Positions 54,855 through 63,935 of a stretch of 64,000 nucleotides of DNA are shown one piece after another; within the stretch, counting starts at the first letter, position 1, and the number at the start of each line of letters is the position of its first letter. A program made the position numbers and the translations under genes. Source of the stretch: CAYUQT01 sp964596165. GTDB taxonomy: Bacteria > Planctomycetota > Phycisphaerae > UBA1845 > JAFGLZ01. The DNA lies in the NCBI GenBank assembly GCA_964596165.1, contig CAZQTW010000033.1, positions 3,452 through 67,451 on the forward strand, written 5' to 3'. Under the pieces are notes generated by a model. It was not told the DNA's origin. It saw only the letters and a program-made list of their open reading frames with translations, and ran no database searches.

Positions 54855-55284
54855 ACCAACTGTCTCGAATGAAAGGGCGCACGCATTGCGCTTGGTCCAG
54901 GGTCCTGAGGTCCACCAGTCGGAGGACCGCTCGACCATTCGATCCGTCAGCATGCAGGAGCCGTCGTGCGGTGCGTTACAGGCACGGATGAGGATGCGGC
55001 AGGCCCTGGTGGACCCAGCGGGCAGTGGGCATCCAGGGTGTGGTGATCGAGCGATATTCGCCGCTGCCGCGCCGGACAAGCCTGACCTCGCCTTTGTAGA
55101 GATCGGCCGCGATGAGGCTCGCATCGGCCGAGGGACCGGCGTGCCAATAGCAGCCGGCCGCCACGCGTTCGGCCTCGCTGCCGTCGGATCGGATGATGTG
55201 AAGCCTCTTGTCGGGTTGAGCGTGAAGGCATCCGCCATTCGCATGCCCTCTCGGTCTACGGTCCCATGGGGATCTGCATTGCAC
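54855..55284 (-). pseudogene. decayed beta-propeller gene (oligogalacturonate-lyase/TolB-like)
   Basis: On the minus strand, one frame starting around 55284 reads DKRLHIIRSDGSE, then GCYWHAGPSADASLIAADL, GEVRLVRRGSGEYRSITT and HQGLPHPHPCL, then a stop. Just past the stop another frame reads APHDGSCMLTDRM and a third gives VLRLVDLRTLDQ. In order these fit the blades of an exported six- or seven-bladed propeller of the oligogalacturonate-lyase type (H-x-G-P-S-x-D-G, H-P-H-P-x-F). At least two frameshifts and the missing N-terminus show a broken gene. Assignment is from resemblance. Confidence 0.5.
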
Positions 55285-55548
55285 TTTTCACGCTATCCTA
55301 TCGAGGTATATCATGTCCATCAGGGATGAGAGGACGAGCGCGTCCGGGTTCGCGCCGATCGCACGGGATGGATGAAGCGCCGTATTCCAGGGGCAGACAT
55401 GACGGCTCGAATTGAGCGTTCTCCGAGTTCGAGCGTGCGTGGGCTTGCGGGGCCGCCCCGAGGGGTTCCCCTGAGGACTTCGGCATTGAGACGGTGGGTT
55501 GTCCGCGGTCGCTGCGCTGCGAATCCGGAGCCTGCCCGATCTCCAACG

Positions 55549-57399
55549 ATGGCGGCTCTGATATGCGGTGCAACAGGTCTGCCAATCTCGTTGGGATGCA
55601 TGTTGGTGTTCGTCCTGTGGACTGCCGGCGCCTGGGCTGAAGAGAAGGCGCCTTCCGCCGAGCTGACCAACGCCATCGGGATGCAGTTTGCCCTCGTACC
55701 GATACCGAACGGGGCGCGACCGCTGTACATCTCAAAAACAGAGGTGACGTTGGCCCAGTTCAGACATTTCAAGCCGAATCACGACAACGGCAAGACACCG
55801 TGGGGCCGGTCGCTGGACGAACCGGATCTTCCGGTGGTGGCTGTCTCGGCGGCCGAGGCGAAGGCGTTTTGCGAATGGCTGGGTCGTCGGGACGGAGGGG
55901 TCTATCGCCTGCCGACGGGAATGGAGTGGGGGATTGCGTGTCTGGCCGGCGGCAAGGGTAAGTACGGCCACGGCAACGACGCGCTTCATCTGACGTATCA
56001 TGCCTGGTTCAACGACAACGCCGGAGGTTTGCTCGTTGCGAAACAGGATAGAGGACCTCATTGGGTGGCACGGAAGCTGCCGAATGCGTGGGGGCTGTTC
56101 GATACGCATGGGAATGTTTGGGAGTGGTGTGTCGAGGCGAACGGTCACATCAGTGCGCGAGGCGGCGGCTGGAACTCGCCGGCCGATCAATGCACCGCGA
56201 TGTCGATACTGAAGTCGCCGCCCGCGTCGGAACTGACGATCGGCTTCCGCGTCGTGATGACACGGCCCCCGACGGACGACAACTACGGTGAGGTGTATTG
56301 GCGGCGTGTCGGCCAGAGTGCGATCAAGTCCCTTCTCGCGCCGATGGCGGACAAGGCGGTGATTTCGGAGAAGGCCCGTGTAGCCGTTGTTCCATTGACC
56401 CTCGAAGGACGTGGGACGACGCAGATCGGCGTGGTGCTCGCGAGCGGTATTGAGTCGGCCTTGATCGAGACCGGCATGTATCGGATCGTGGACCGCCAGA
56501 CCTTCGACCAGGTGTTGGCCGAGAAGGATCTGGCGTTCGCCGACCTGAGCGACATGTCGAAAGTGGCTCAGGCGACCCGCGTCTTGGCAGCCGATCTCCT
56601 GGTCAACGGTACGCTGGTTGATTTGGGGGCTGAGCTGCGGGGAATGCTTCGGCTGGTCGACGTGGCCAAAGGCGAGGTGCTTGCGAACGCCAACTTTTCG
56701 TTGCCGAAGGATGCGAATGTTCAATCACTGATGTCGGTCGTTGTTCAGCGGCCGCGAGCCCGTCCGACGGACGGCGGGGAACTGCCGCCGTTGGCGCTCA
56801 ACTACGACGTTCTGGCGCAGCGGGAGCTGTCGGGGGGTCGGTTCGAGGAGGTCATCGTTCGGGACGGTTCGACGCTTCGCAGCGGCGATCAGTATCGAAT
56901 TCGGGTGCGGGCCAACAGCGACTGTCATTTCTATGTGATCACGTACGATTCACGGGGAGACGTCTACGTGCTGTTTCCGAGGCCGGAGATCCAACTGAGC
57001 AGCGCCATTCGCGGGGGCGTGACATACATGATTCCGGGGGAGCACGATCCCTGGTTCACCTTGGACGACAAGACCGGAACCGAGACCCTGATCTTCATTG
57101 CAGGCTATGAGCCGCTGAAGGATCTTGATGCGATGGTCAAACAGATGCAGGCGGCCGGCGGATCCGCGGCGTCAACGGCGAGCGCGGCCATCCAGGAGGA
57201 AGTTCGGCGGCTTTCCGAATCGCGCGATGCGGAGAACACCGTTGATGGGTATTCAATAAGCCGTACGCGCGGCACGGTGCTGAACCGTCCCAAGGCGGCG
57301 TACACACTCGGCAACGGGCGTGCGGTTCAGAATGTCATGGCGCTGGCGGAGGGGCGGTCGCGTGTCGTACAGACCATCCGTTTCAATCATGTGAAGTGA
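55549..57399 (+). CDS. exported FGE-sulfatase-fold / CsgG-like / DUF4384 protein
   Basis: 616 aa from ATG 55549, where a signal peptide begins (AALICGATGLPISLG, cleavage near WAEEK); the frame to 55372 is otherwise unsupported. Residues ~35-220 form an FGE-sulfatase fold (YISKTEVTLAQFRHF, RLPTGMEWGIACLAGG, GNVWEWCVEAN, RGGGWNSPADQC, IGFRVVMTR). The FGE copper cysteines are missing, so it is probably not an activator. Residues ~260-400 look like a CsgG/FlgO-type domain (RVAVVPLTLEG, RIVDRQTFDQVLAEKDL). Residues ~430-510 fit DUF4384 (FYVITYDSRGDVYVLFP). It stops seven bases before the CHAT gene, so both are co-transcribed. Confidence 0.78.
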   Translation: MAALICGATGLPISLGCMLVFVLWTAGAWAEEKAPSAELTNAIGMQFALVPIPNGARPLYISKTEVTLAQFRHFKPNHDNGKTPWGRSLDEPDLPVVAVSAAEAKAFCEWLGRRDGGVYRLPTGMEWGIACLAGGKGKYGHGNDALHLTYHAWFNDNAGGLLVAKQDRGPHWVARKLPNAWGLFDTHGNVWEWCVEANGHISARGGGWNSPADQCTAMSILKSPPASELTIGFRVVMTRPPTDDNYGEVYWRRVGQSAIKSLLAPMADKAVISEKARVAVVPLTLEGRGTTQIGVVLASGIESALIETGMYRIVDRQTFDQVLAEKDLAFADLSDMSKVAQATRVLAADLLVNGTLVDLGAELRGMLRLVDVAKGEVLANANFSLPKDANVQSLMSVVVQRPRARPTDGGELPPLALNYDVLAQRELSGGRFEEVIVRDGSTLRSGDQYRIRVRANSDCHFYVITYDSRGDVYVLFPRPEIQLSSAIRGGVTYMIPGEHDPWFTLDDKTGTETLIFIAGYEPLKDLDAMVKQMQAAGGSAASTASAAIQEEVRRLSESRDAENTVDGYSISRTRGTVLNRPKAAYTLGNGRAVQNVMALAEGRSRVVQTIRFNHVK

Positions 57400-57406
57400 G
57401 CCTCCC

Positions 57407-60001
57407 ATGAAAACTCAGAGTCGACGGTCGGGGACAGTCACCCTTGGGTGGGTGATTTTTGCGTGGCTTATCGCGCCGTCGGCGTCATGGGCCGGGGCAC
57501 GGGCGGAGCCATCGCCGCCACCCGGCCAATTGAGCGTCCAGCTGGACGTGCTGACGGCGGACGATGTTGAAGGAAGGATGCTCGAGCAAGGTCAACTCGA
57601 CCAGGCCATCAAGCATCGCCTGGAGGCCGTTCAGAAAGCCAGGTCCAGGAAAGACCACCTGGCCGTATCCCAGCATCTTCGGTTTTTGTTGCAGCTTCAG
57701 GCCGCCGCCGGGGACTGGGAGGCGGTGATCGAATCGGGACAAGCGTTCGAGCCGGCGGCCGCACGAACTCGGGGCGCGGCGGTGTCGGACGGCGTGGATG
57801 CGCTCTTCATGGCCGAGGCGTGTCGTCGGCTCGGTCGCTATGAGGACGCCCTGAAACAGGCCGCTCAAGCCGAACGCAAACGGCACGAATTCCTCAAGAC
57901 GCTCACCCAGGCAACGCCCTCGATTGCGTCGGAACAGCGACTAGTCCTTGAACTGGGAGCGCTGAAGGCTTACTGCCATTGCATGCTGGGACAGAAGGAG
58001 CAAGCGACTCAGATCTACCAGGAACACAAGCAAGCCGTGTTCAAGGTTCCGAAGAACAGCGATCCCATCCTCTATCTGGCGAACTTTGAGCCGGCGGACC
58101 TGATGTTCATGGACGCGGACATGCTGGAGCACAAGGCCTCGCTCGCGGCGGACTTCACGTTCACGCTGGGTCGGCAGGCATTGCACGGTTTGCGGCAGGC
58201 GAAAGCCCTGAGTGCCCAGGGTCCGATGACCAAGGAATTGAAGGACAACCTTGATCGCATGGAGATGAACTTTGCCAGTCTAGTCCCGCGATGGGAGAAG
58301 GCCGTTCGGGCGATGGCGCCCTGGTATCTTGGCCACGCGAAGTACATTCGCAACGACTTTTCCGCCGCCAAGCAGGCGTTCGAGCAGTGGCTGGCTGATC
58401 CCGGTTCTCGATCGGATTGGAACAAGCTTTGGCTGACCTGCGATCGCCTCGGGGCGTGTTGCGAGAGCGCGAATGACCCGGGCAGCAGCCTCAAGCAGTA
58501 TCAAGAGGCCGTCGCGGTGCTGGAGAAGCAGCGGTCGTTTCTCAGTCGCGATGAGTACAAGCTGCGGTTCATGCTCGGTCGCGACCGGCCGTACGATCGG
58601 CTGGTCATGCTGTTGGTGAAGGGTCAGGAGGCGCCGCGAGCGTTTGAAGTGGCGGAACGAGCAAAAGCGAGGGCGCTGCTCGACCTTCTGGAATCGCGGA
58701 GTGCGGGTCGTACGCCGGACTCCAGAGGCCTTTTTGTCGAGTTGGCTCGGCTGGGACGATCGATCCAAGCCGGGCAAAACAGAGTCATCATGGACACGAC
58801 CGGTCAGCCTCGACGCATCGACTTCGATACCATCCGAACGAACAACGAAGCGCGATTGTCCAAGACGATGGTTCAATTCGAGCAGACGGACCCTGAGCTG
58901 TCGTCGATGATCAGTTCGCGAGTTCTGACCTCCTCCGCCGTCGCCGGCCTGCTGCCACGGGATGCGATCTTGTTGGAGTACTACTTGACGAAGGAAGGCG
59001 GATGCGTGTTTCGACTGGAGGGCGAGTCCTGCGTCGCCAGGGCCCTTCCACATGCCGAAGCCGCCATCCTCGACCTGGTCGTGAAGCTAAGAACACGAAT
59101 CCTGGGGCTCGAGGGCGATGTTGAATCGGTCGCTCGGCAACTGCATGACGCACTATTCCGAGATGTGGTGGGGGATTCACGAGGCAAGAAGCTTTACGTC
59201 GTTCCACACGGGCCTCTGCACTACGTTCCGTTCGCGGCACTTCATGACGGCAAGGAGTACCTGGTTCAAAGGCATGCCACAACCGTCCTACCGAGCGCCT
59301 CGGTGCTCAAATACTGCGTGGGGAAACGACGACCGTCGTGGGACCCCATGCTGGCATTGGGCAATCCCAAACTGCCTCAGAAGGGATTTGATTTGCCCGC
59401 CGCCGAGCAGGAAATCAAGGCGATCGCGCCGTTGTTCAGGAAGCCTACCGTACTTGTCGGTGCCCAAGCGACCGAGAGCGCGTTTCTTCAGCAGGCCGGA
59501 AAACACACGGTACTGCACCTTGCTTGTCACGGCCGATACGATCCGGACCGGCCCAACCAGTCGGGCCTGTTTCTGGCCCCCGACGGACATAATGACGGCT
59601 ATCTGCGAACCGCTGAGTTCTTCAGCATGTCGCTCAACGCGTCGCTCGTGACGTTGAGCGCGTGCGAGACGGCCATGGGGCAGGTGTCGGCCGGCGATGA
59701 CCTGGTCGGTCTTTCGCGGGCGATCATCTATGCGGGATCGCCGACGGTACTGTCCACCCTGTGGGCCGTGGATGATGTGGCCACGTCCGATTTCATGAAG
59801 CAATTCTACAAGGAGCTGAAGGGGGGCCGGGGTAAGGCCGAATCGCTCCGGGCCGCACAATTGGTTCTGATGAATCGCAAAGGGCAAGCAACGGTTCGCC
59901 GTGGGACCATCCTGGCAAAACCCGGCGATCGAGGCCGAAGTGTGAACTACTCGCACCCGTTTTTCTGGGCGCCATTTGTTCTGATCGGTGACGGTGAGTA
60001 G
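57407..60001 (+). CDS. exported TPR-CHAT peptidase
   Basis: 864 aa, with a signal peptide (LGWVIFAWLIAPSASWAG). Helical TPR-like repeats fill residues ~50-420 (YEDALKQAAQAERKR, SSLKQYQEAVAVLEK). Residues ~530-864 form a CHAT domain: DAILLEYYLTKEGG, KLYVVPHGPLHYVPFAALHDG, catalytic His in LHLACHGRYD and catalytic Cys in TLSACETAMGQV. CHAT proteases are caspase-like and cut partners on cue. It is the second gene with the FGE-fold/DUF4384 protein and would act outside the cytoplasm, unlike the TPR-CHAT of type III-E CRISPR. The target is unknown. Confidence 0.88.
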   Translation: MKTQSRRSGTVTLGWVIFAWLIAPSASWAGARAEPSPPPGQLSVQLDVLTADDVEGRMLEQGQLDQAIKHRLEAVQKARSRKDHLAVSQHLRFLLQLQAAAGDWEAVIESGQAFEPAAARTRGAAVSDGVDALFMAEACRRLGRYEDALKQAAQAERKRHEFLKTLTQATPSIASEQRLVLELGALKAYCHCMLGQKEQATQIYQEHKQAVFKVPKNSDPILYLANFEPADLMFMDADMLEHKASLAADFTFTLGRQALHGLRQAKALSAQGPMTKELKDNLDRMEMNFASLVPRWEKAVRAMAPWYLGHAKYIRNDFSAAKQAFEQWLADPGSRSDWNKLWLTCDRLGACCESANDPGSSLKQYQEAVAVLEKQRSFLSRDEYKLRFMLGRDRPYDRLVMLLVKGQEAPRAFEVAERAKARALLDLLESRSAGRTPDSRGLFVELARLGRSIQAGQNRVIMDTTGQPRRIDFDTIRTNNEARLSKTMVQFEQTDPELSSMISSRVLTSSAVAGLLPRDAILLEYYLTKEGGCVFRLEGESCVARALPHAEAAILDLVVKLRTRILGLEGDVESVARQLHDALFRDVVGDSRGKKLYVVPHGPLHYVPFAALHDGKEYLVQRHATTVLPSASVLKYCVGKRRPSWDPMLALGNPKLPQKGFDLPAAEQEIKAIAPLFRKPTVLVGAQATESAFLQQAGKHTVLHLACHGRYDPDRPNQSGLFLAPDGHNDGYLRTAEFFSMSLNASLVTLSACETAMGQVSAGDDLVGLSRAIIYAGSPTVLSTLWAVDDVATSDFMKQFYKELKGGRGKAESLRAAQLVLMNRKGQATVRRGTILAKPGDRGRSVNYSHPFFWAPFVLIGDGE

Positions 60002-60033
60002 GTGGCCCACGGTGCGTTGGGCGGACCCACTCC

Positions 60034-60093
60034 GGCGCAACGAAAAGGGCCCGGAGGGACGGGCCCTTAGAGGGAGTAGGAGGTTTTTGGTTT
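60034..60093 (+). repeat. 60-bp hairpin element, copy 1
   Basis: Identical over 60 bases to 60297-60356. It contains an 8-bp inverted repeat AAGGGCCC (60045-60052) / GGGCCCTT (60061-60068) with loop GGAGGGAC, then a purine-rich stretch (AGAGGGAGTAGGAGG) and a T-run. It starts 32 bases after the CHAT stop codon. Read on the minus strand the stem is followed by TTTTCG, so it could also act as a terminator. Confidence 0.85.
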
Positions 60094-60296
60094 TGGGAGC
60101 TATGTGCTTTCTTTCTCTACGAAGTGATAGGCCTGGTTGTTCGCGCGAGTCCAGTGGTTTGTTGGAAGTTTTTCAGATCGTCCCGAAATCGGGCCCATAT
60201 CTTCGTTCCGTTCGGGTATCCCTTCGGCGTGTGGGCTGGCGCACGATCGGGAACAGAGGTTCATGGATATGTGCGAAAGCTTTCGGAATCGTGAAT

Positions 60297-60356
60297 GGCG
60301 CAACGAAAAGGGCCCGGAGGGACGGGCCCTTAGAGGGAGTAGGAGGTTTTTGGTTT
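60297..60356 (+). repeat. 60-bp hairpin element, copy 2
   Basis: Same 60 bases as copy 1, 263 bases further on, with the stem at 60308-60315 and 60324-60331. The ~80 bases after each copy are also alike but diverged (…CTACTTGATAG / CGAAGTGATAG, TCGCGCGAGTCCAG / TCGCGCAGAGTCCAG). The conserved hairpin plus looser tail suggests an RNA or small mobile element. Confidence 0.85.
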
Positions 60357-60902
60357 GGGAAAGGGTCTTGTTTTCCTTACTCACTACTTGATAGTCCCGG
60401 CATTCGCGCAGAGTCCAGGACTTGTTTCAAAGAATTCGGTGCCTCTTGACATTTCTCTCATGGCCCAGTTGTCTCTCCGAGCCTTGAGGTTAGTCTGGTG
60501 GTGGCAAACCGGCATAGGCTAAGAATCACAAACCCTTTGATTCCATGTGTTTATACTTGCTTGCCTATGTTTGGCCGTGTCGAGTCGCCCACCGGTCGGC
60601 ACGGGCCCAACCATCTCAAAGACCTTCTTGACAGATCTTTTTGCGAACACCGTCTCGATACGAATACTGAAAAAGGAGGCGTCTATCGGATATTGTGAAT
60701 TAGCGACATTCGGAAGCTGTATATGCGGACTGTTAATGGCGATGGAATGACTTCGCACGGGTCCACCAACACAAGGATCTGGCCTCATTGAGTACCCGCC
60801 CCATGCTGGATCGCGGTAAAGTCCTTGCCCCTTTGCGACCGATAACTCGATATGCGGTCTGTACCTATGCGCGTCCATTCGCCTGAGTGAGGGACCTACC
60901 CC

Positions 60903-62099
60903 ATGAAATGGGTCCGACTGGCCCTGACGGTCGTTGTCGTTCTCCCGCTGTTGGGCATTGCCGCCTGCTGCTGTTCAAAGAAGCCGAAGAAGGCGGCGTT
61001 CGATCCGGCCGAGCAATACCCTGAGTGGGCCTATGATGCCCCGTTTTACTACCGTCCGGCCACCGAGTATGGGGACATCGGAGAGCGGGTCCCGCCGGCC
61101 GGTCCAGGCTGCCCGGTTCACTTCTACACGCGCGATCGGTATATCTATCTGCCGCGACCGAAGGACATACCGGTGGTGAGCGCCGCCGGCCGGACACCGG
61201 AGGCGCGATTCACGTCGGCCGATCTGGCACCGCGGATCGCGGTGTACTGGACCACGTCCAATGGACTGGATTGGAGGCGTGCCGGCTATTTCGGTGTCAG
61301 TCAAACACACTACGTGTTTGAGCCGGAGAACGACGGTACCTATGGGTTCCGTTTTGTCGGGCCGGGATTGCCCGCGGCCCAGAGTTCCCCACCGAGGCCG
61401 ATGGTCGTCTACCATGTGGATACCACGCCGCCGGAAGCTGTCGTGTATATCGAGCCTGTCAAGGAGCAGTACCGTCCGAACGATCGGGTGGCGGTGCATT
61501 GGTCTGTGACCGATGTGAACCTTTCGGACAAGCCGGTGGTTGTGTGGGTCTGCTGGGGCGCCGACTCGGAGTGTGAAGCCCAGTGGTCCGCGGTGGGCAA
61601 GGACTTACCTGCCGAAGGGTCGCTGGCGCTGGTGGTGCCCGCGGGCGGGGGCGGCAAAGCGTTCAAGGTGCGTGTGAATGCTCGGGATCGGGCGGGCAAC
61701 GTCGGCGTCGGCGCGTCGGACACATTCCTGATTGCCGAGGAGAAGCCATCCCCGCCACAGACGCTTCCGGTGACTCAGCCGACGGAACGGTCCTCAGCAT
61801 TGGAACTCGAGACAGAGACACAAGCCGGCTTCGTTGAACCGGCGGTGATCGAATCGGAGCCGCTGCCGGACGTTGGGCCGATGCTGGGAGAAGACATGCA
61901 GCGGCTGCAATGGAGACTGCCGCCGCTGCCACCGCTGCCGTCGCTGACGGCGGCTCCCACGTTGACGGGGCAGCATTGGTCCGCACGGTCGTGGCAGACA
62001 CTGCGGCCCGAAGACCCTCTAGACTGTCCATCCGTGTGGCTGCTTCCCATGCGCCGTGGTTCGACGGCCGAGCATTCCGTGGCGGACGGTACGCAGTAA
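60903..62099 (+). CDS. lipoprotein with Ig-like region, unknown function
   Basis: 398 aa. The signal LTVVVVLPLLGIAACCC ends in a lipobox-like A-A-C, so the protein is probably lipid-anchored. Residues ~140-270 read as a beta-sandwich (YHVDTTPPEAVVYIEP, DRVAVHWSVTDVNLSDKPV, FKVRVNARDRAGNVGVGAS), an Ig-like or 'Y_Y_Y'-type fold. The tail is Pro/Glu-rich and has no visible domain. GAGGG lies upstream of the ATG. It precedes nadB by 97 bases in the same direction; no shared function is evident. I do not recognise the family. Confidence 0.68.
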   Translation: MKWVRLALTVVVVLPLLGIAACCCSKKPKKAAFDPAEQYPEWAYDAPFYYRPATEYGDIGERVPPAGPGCPVHFYTRDRYIYLPRPKDIPVVSAAGRTPEARFTSADLAPRIAVYWTTSNGLDWRRAGYFGVSQTHYVFEPENDGTYGFRFVGPGLPAAQSSPPRPMVVYHVDTTPPEAVVYIEPVKEQYRPNDRVAVHWSVTDVNLSDKPVVVWVCWGADSECEAQWSAVGKDLPAEGSLALVVPAGGGGKAFKVRVNARDRAGNVGVGASDTFLIAEEKPSPPQTLPVTQPTERSSALELETETQAGFVEPAVIESEPLPDVGPMLGEDMQRLQWRLPPLPPLPSLTAAPTLTGQHWSARSWQTLRPEDPLDCPSVWLLPMRRGSTAEHSVADGTQ

Positions 62100-62195
62100 C
62101 CGGCTCGGCTCAAGCGAATCGCTCGCAATCGATCCGCGGGGCAGATTTGTCATGAAGGCGGCCTGCAAGTTAAGATACTTGCGGGTGATGCTTCC

Positions 62196-63851
62196 ATGAC
62201 TGACCTGTACGACAAGCGGCGTTATATCAGCACTTTCACGGCGAATCGCGTCCCACACATTTTCACCGACGTGTTGGTTATCGGCAGCGGTGTGGCCGGT
62301 CTTCGTGCGGCGATCGAGGCGGCGGCCTACGGCGATGTTTTGGTCGTTACCAAGGCGGCTCCGTACCAATCGAACACGTCGCACGCCCAGGGCGGCATCG
62401 CCGTGGTCTTGGCGGATGGCGACACGTTCGAGCAGCATATTGCCGACACGCTTCAGGTGGCTTGTGGGCTTGGGGATTATCCGACGATTGAGACGGTGGT
62501 TCGGCGGGGCCCGGACGAAATCCGTTTGCTGCGCGAGTGGGGAGCGGTCTTCGATCTCGATGCCGACGGACGACTGAGCTTGGGTCGCGAGGGCGGGCAC
62601 GGTGTCCATCGGATCGTGCATGCTGCGGGCGATGCCACCGGTCGAGAGCTTTCCGACGTCTTGCTGCAGCGAACGCTTCAGACGCCCAATGTGAGGATCT
62701 TTGGCAATTGTTTCACCATCGATCTGCTCACTCTGGATGGAACGTGCACGGGCGCGATCACATTTCACCCCAAGTATGGCCACCAGGTGGTTTGGGCCAA
62801 GCAGACGATTCTGGCGAGCGGTGGCGCGGGGCGGCTTTACCGCGAGACGACCAACCCCGATGTGGCGACAGCGGACGGGCTGGCGATGGCCTATCGTGCG
62901 GGGGCGATGCTTCGCGATGCCGAGATGATGCAGTTTCATCCGACGACGCTCTATGTTGCCGGTGCGACACGGGCGCTGATTTCCGAGGCCGTCCGTGGCG
63001 AGGGCGCGTACCTGGTCGACCGGAAAGGGCGTCGGTTCATGTCGGATTATCATCCCGACGGCGAATTGGCCCCGCGCGATGTGGTCAGTCGAGCCATTGC
63101 CCAGGAGATGGCTCGGACGAAGGCCCCGACCATGTTTCTGGACGTTCGGCACATGGGGGCGGAGCGGTTTGCGAGGCGGTTTCCCTGGATCAGCGAATTG
63201 TGTCGGCAGTTTGACATCGATCCCGGTAGCGAGCTGATTCCGGTTCGGCCCAGCGCTCACTACATGGTGGGCGGCGTGTCGACCGACATCGAGGCCCGAA
63301 CAACCGTACCCGGATTGCTGGCCTGCGGCGAGGTCGCATGCAGCGGGCTGCATGGGGCGAATCGGCTGGCGAGCAATTCGTTGCTGGAAGGTCTTGTGTT
63401 CGGCGCGATCGCGGGTCGAACGGCCGGGGCATCGCTGGCACAGTGGTCGGCCAACGGGCATCCGAGCCGCGTGAGCAACGTATCGACGCCGGCCAAGCGG
63501 GCCGAACTGGATCTGGAGGATATCCGCAACAGCTTGAGGGCGTTGATGACGCGCACAGTGGGCATTGAGCGGAGCGACATTTCCATCGGCGAGGCCATCG
63601 AAAGCATCGACTTCTGGGGTCGCTACGTCATGGACAAGGTCTTCGACGATCGATACGGCTGGGAAAGTCAGAACATGTTGACGGCCGCCCGTCTGATCGC
63701 CTGGTCCGCCCGGCACCGTACCGAGTCTCGAGGCGTTCACTTCCGCAGCGATCATCCCCAGAGCGACGACGTTCACTGGAGGGTTCACACCACCATTCGC
63801 CGCGGGGCGAACGGTCCGGAAGCAGGCACGCAGCCGGTAGTTGAGCGGTGA
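62196..63851 (+). CDS. nadB: L-aspartate oxidase
   Basis: 551 aa. NadB oxidises L-aspartate to iminoaspartate, the first step of bacterial NAD synthesis. Motifs: FAD dinucleotide loop VIGSGVAGLRAA, NTSHAQGGIAV, GREGGHGVHRIVHAAGD, EAVRGEGAYLVD, the active-site Arg region LAPRDVVSRAI, HYMVGGV and the second FAD contact GLHGANRLASNSLLE. The length and C-terminal helical domain are normal. nadA and nadC are not in the window. The next gene may begin at 63936. Confidence 0.95.
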   Translation: MTDLYDKRRYISTFTANRVPHIFTDVLVIGSGVAGLRAAIEAAAYGDVLVVTKAAPYQSNTSHAQGGIAVVLADGDTFEQHIADTLQVACGLGDYPTIETVVRRGPDEIRLLREWGAVFDLDADGRLSLGREGGHGVHRIVHAAGDATGRELSDVLLQRTLQTPNVRIFGNCFTIDLLTLDGTCTGAITFHPKYGHQVVWAKQTILASGGAGRLYRETTNPDVATADGLAMAYRAGAMLRDAEMMQFHPTTLYVAGATRALISEAVRGEGAYLVDRKGRRFMSDYHPDGELAPRDVVSRAIAQEMARTKAPTMFLDVRHMGAERFARRFPWISELCRQFDIDPGSELIPVRPSAHYMVGGVSTDIEARTTVPGLLACGEVACSGLHGANRLASNSLLEGLVFGAIAGRTAGASLAQWSANGHPSRVSNVSTPAKRAELDLEDIRNSLRALMTRTVGIERSDISIGEAIESIDFWGRYVMDKVFDDRYGWESQNMLTAARLIAWSARHRTESRGVHFRSDHPQSDDVHWRVHTTIRRGANGPEAGTQPVVER

Positions 63852-63935
63852 GATCGCTCGTAAGGATTCCGGCATACTGTGAGGAGAAGCGAAGGTTCCC
63901 CCTCCGGCCTGAGCTTGGCACGAGAGGGGGTTCGG

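Larger units (their letters stand above)
60002..60902. other. intergenic region carrying a duplicated hairpin element
   Basis: 901 bases without a supported gene. The left part contains two copies of a ~60-bp element (listed separately) with further weaker similarity beyond each copy. From ~60500 on it is AT-richer than the genes. Frames of 67 codons (60547-60750, +) and 119 codons (60519-60878, -) show no family likeness. Confidence 0.5.

Noticed and set aside
54000..54872. Long plus-strand frames across the repeat and N gap
   Set aside because: They exist only because the 30-bp repeat and N run are open in all frames.
54886..55329. 147-codon plus-strand frame
   Set aside because: It is antisense to the decayed propeller fragments, which read better as protein on the minus strand.
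60519..60878. 119-codon minus-strand frame in the region before the lipoprotein
   Set aside because: No family likeness, no ribosome site, in an AT-richer stretch.
62019..63875. 618-codon minus-strand frame opposite nadB
   Set aside because: No domain; Arg/Pro/His-rich composition; nadB on the plus strand is unambiguous.
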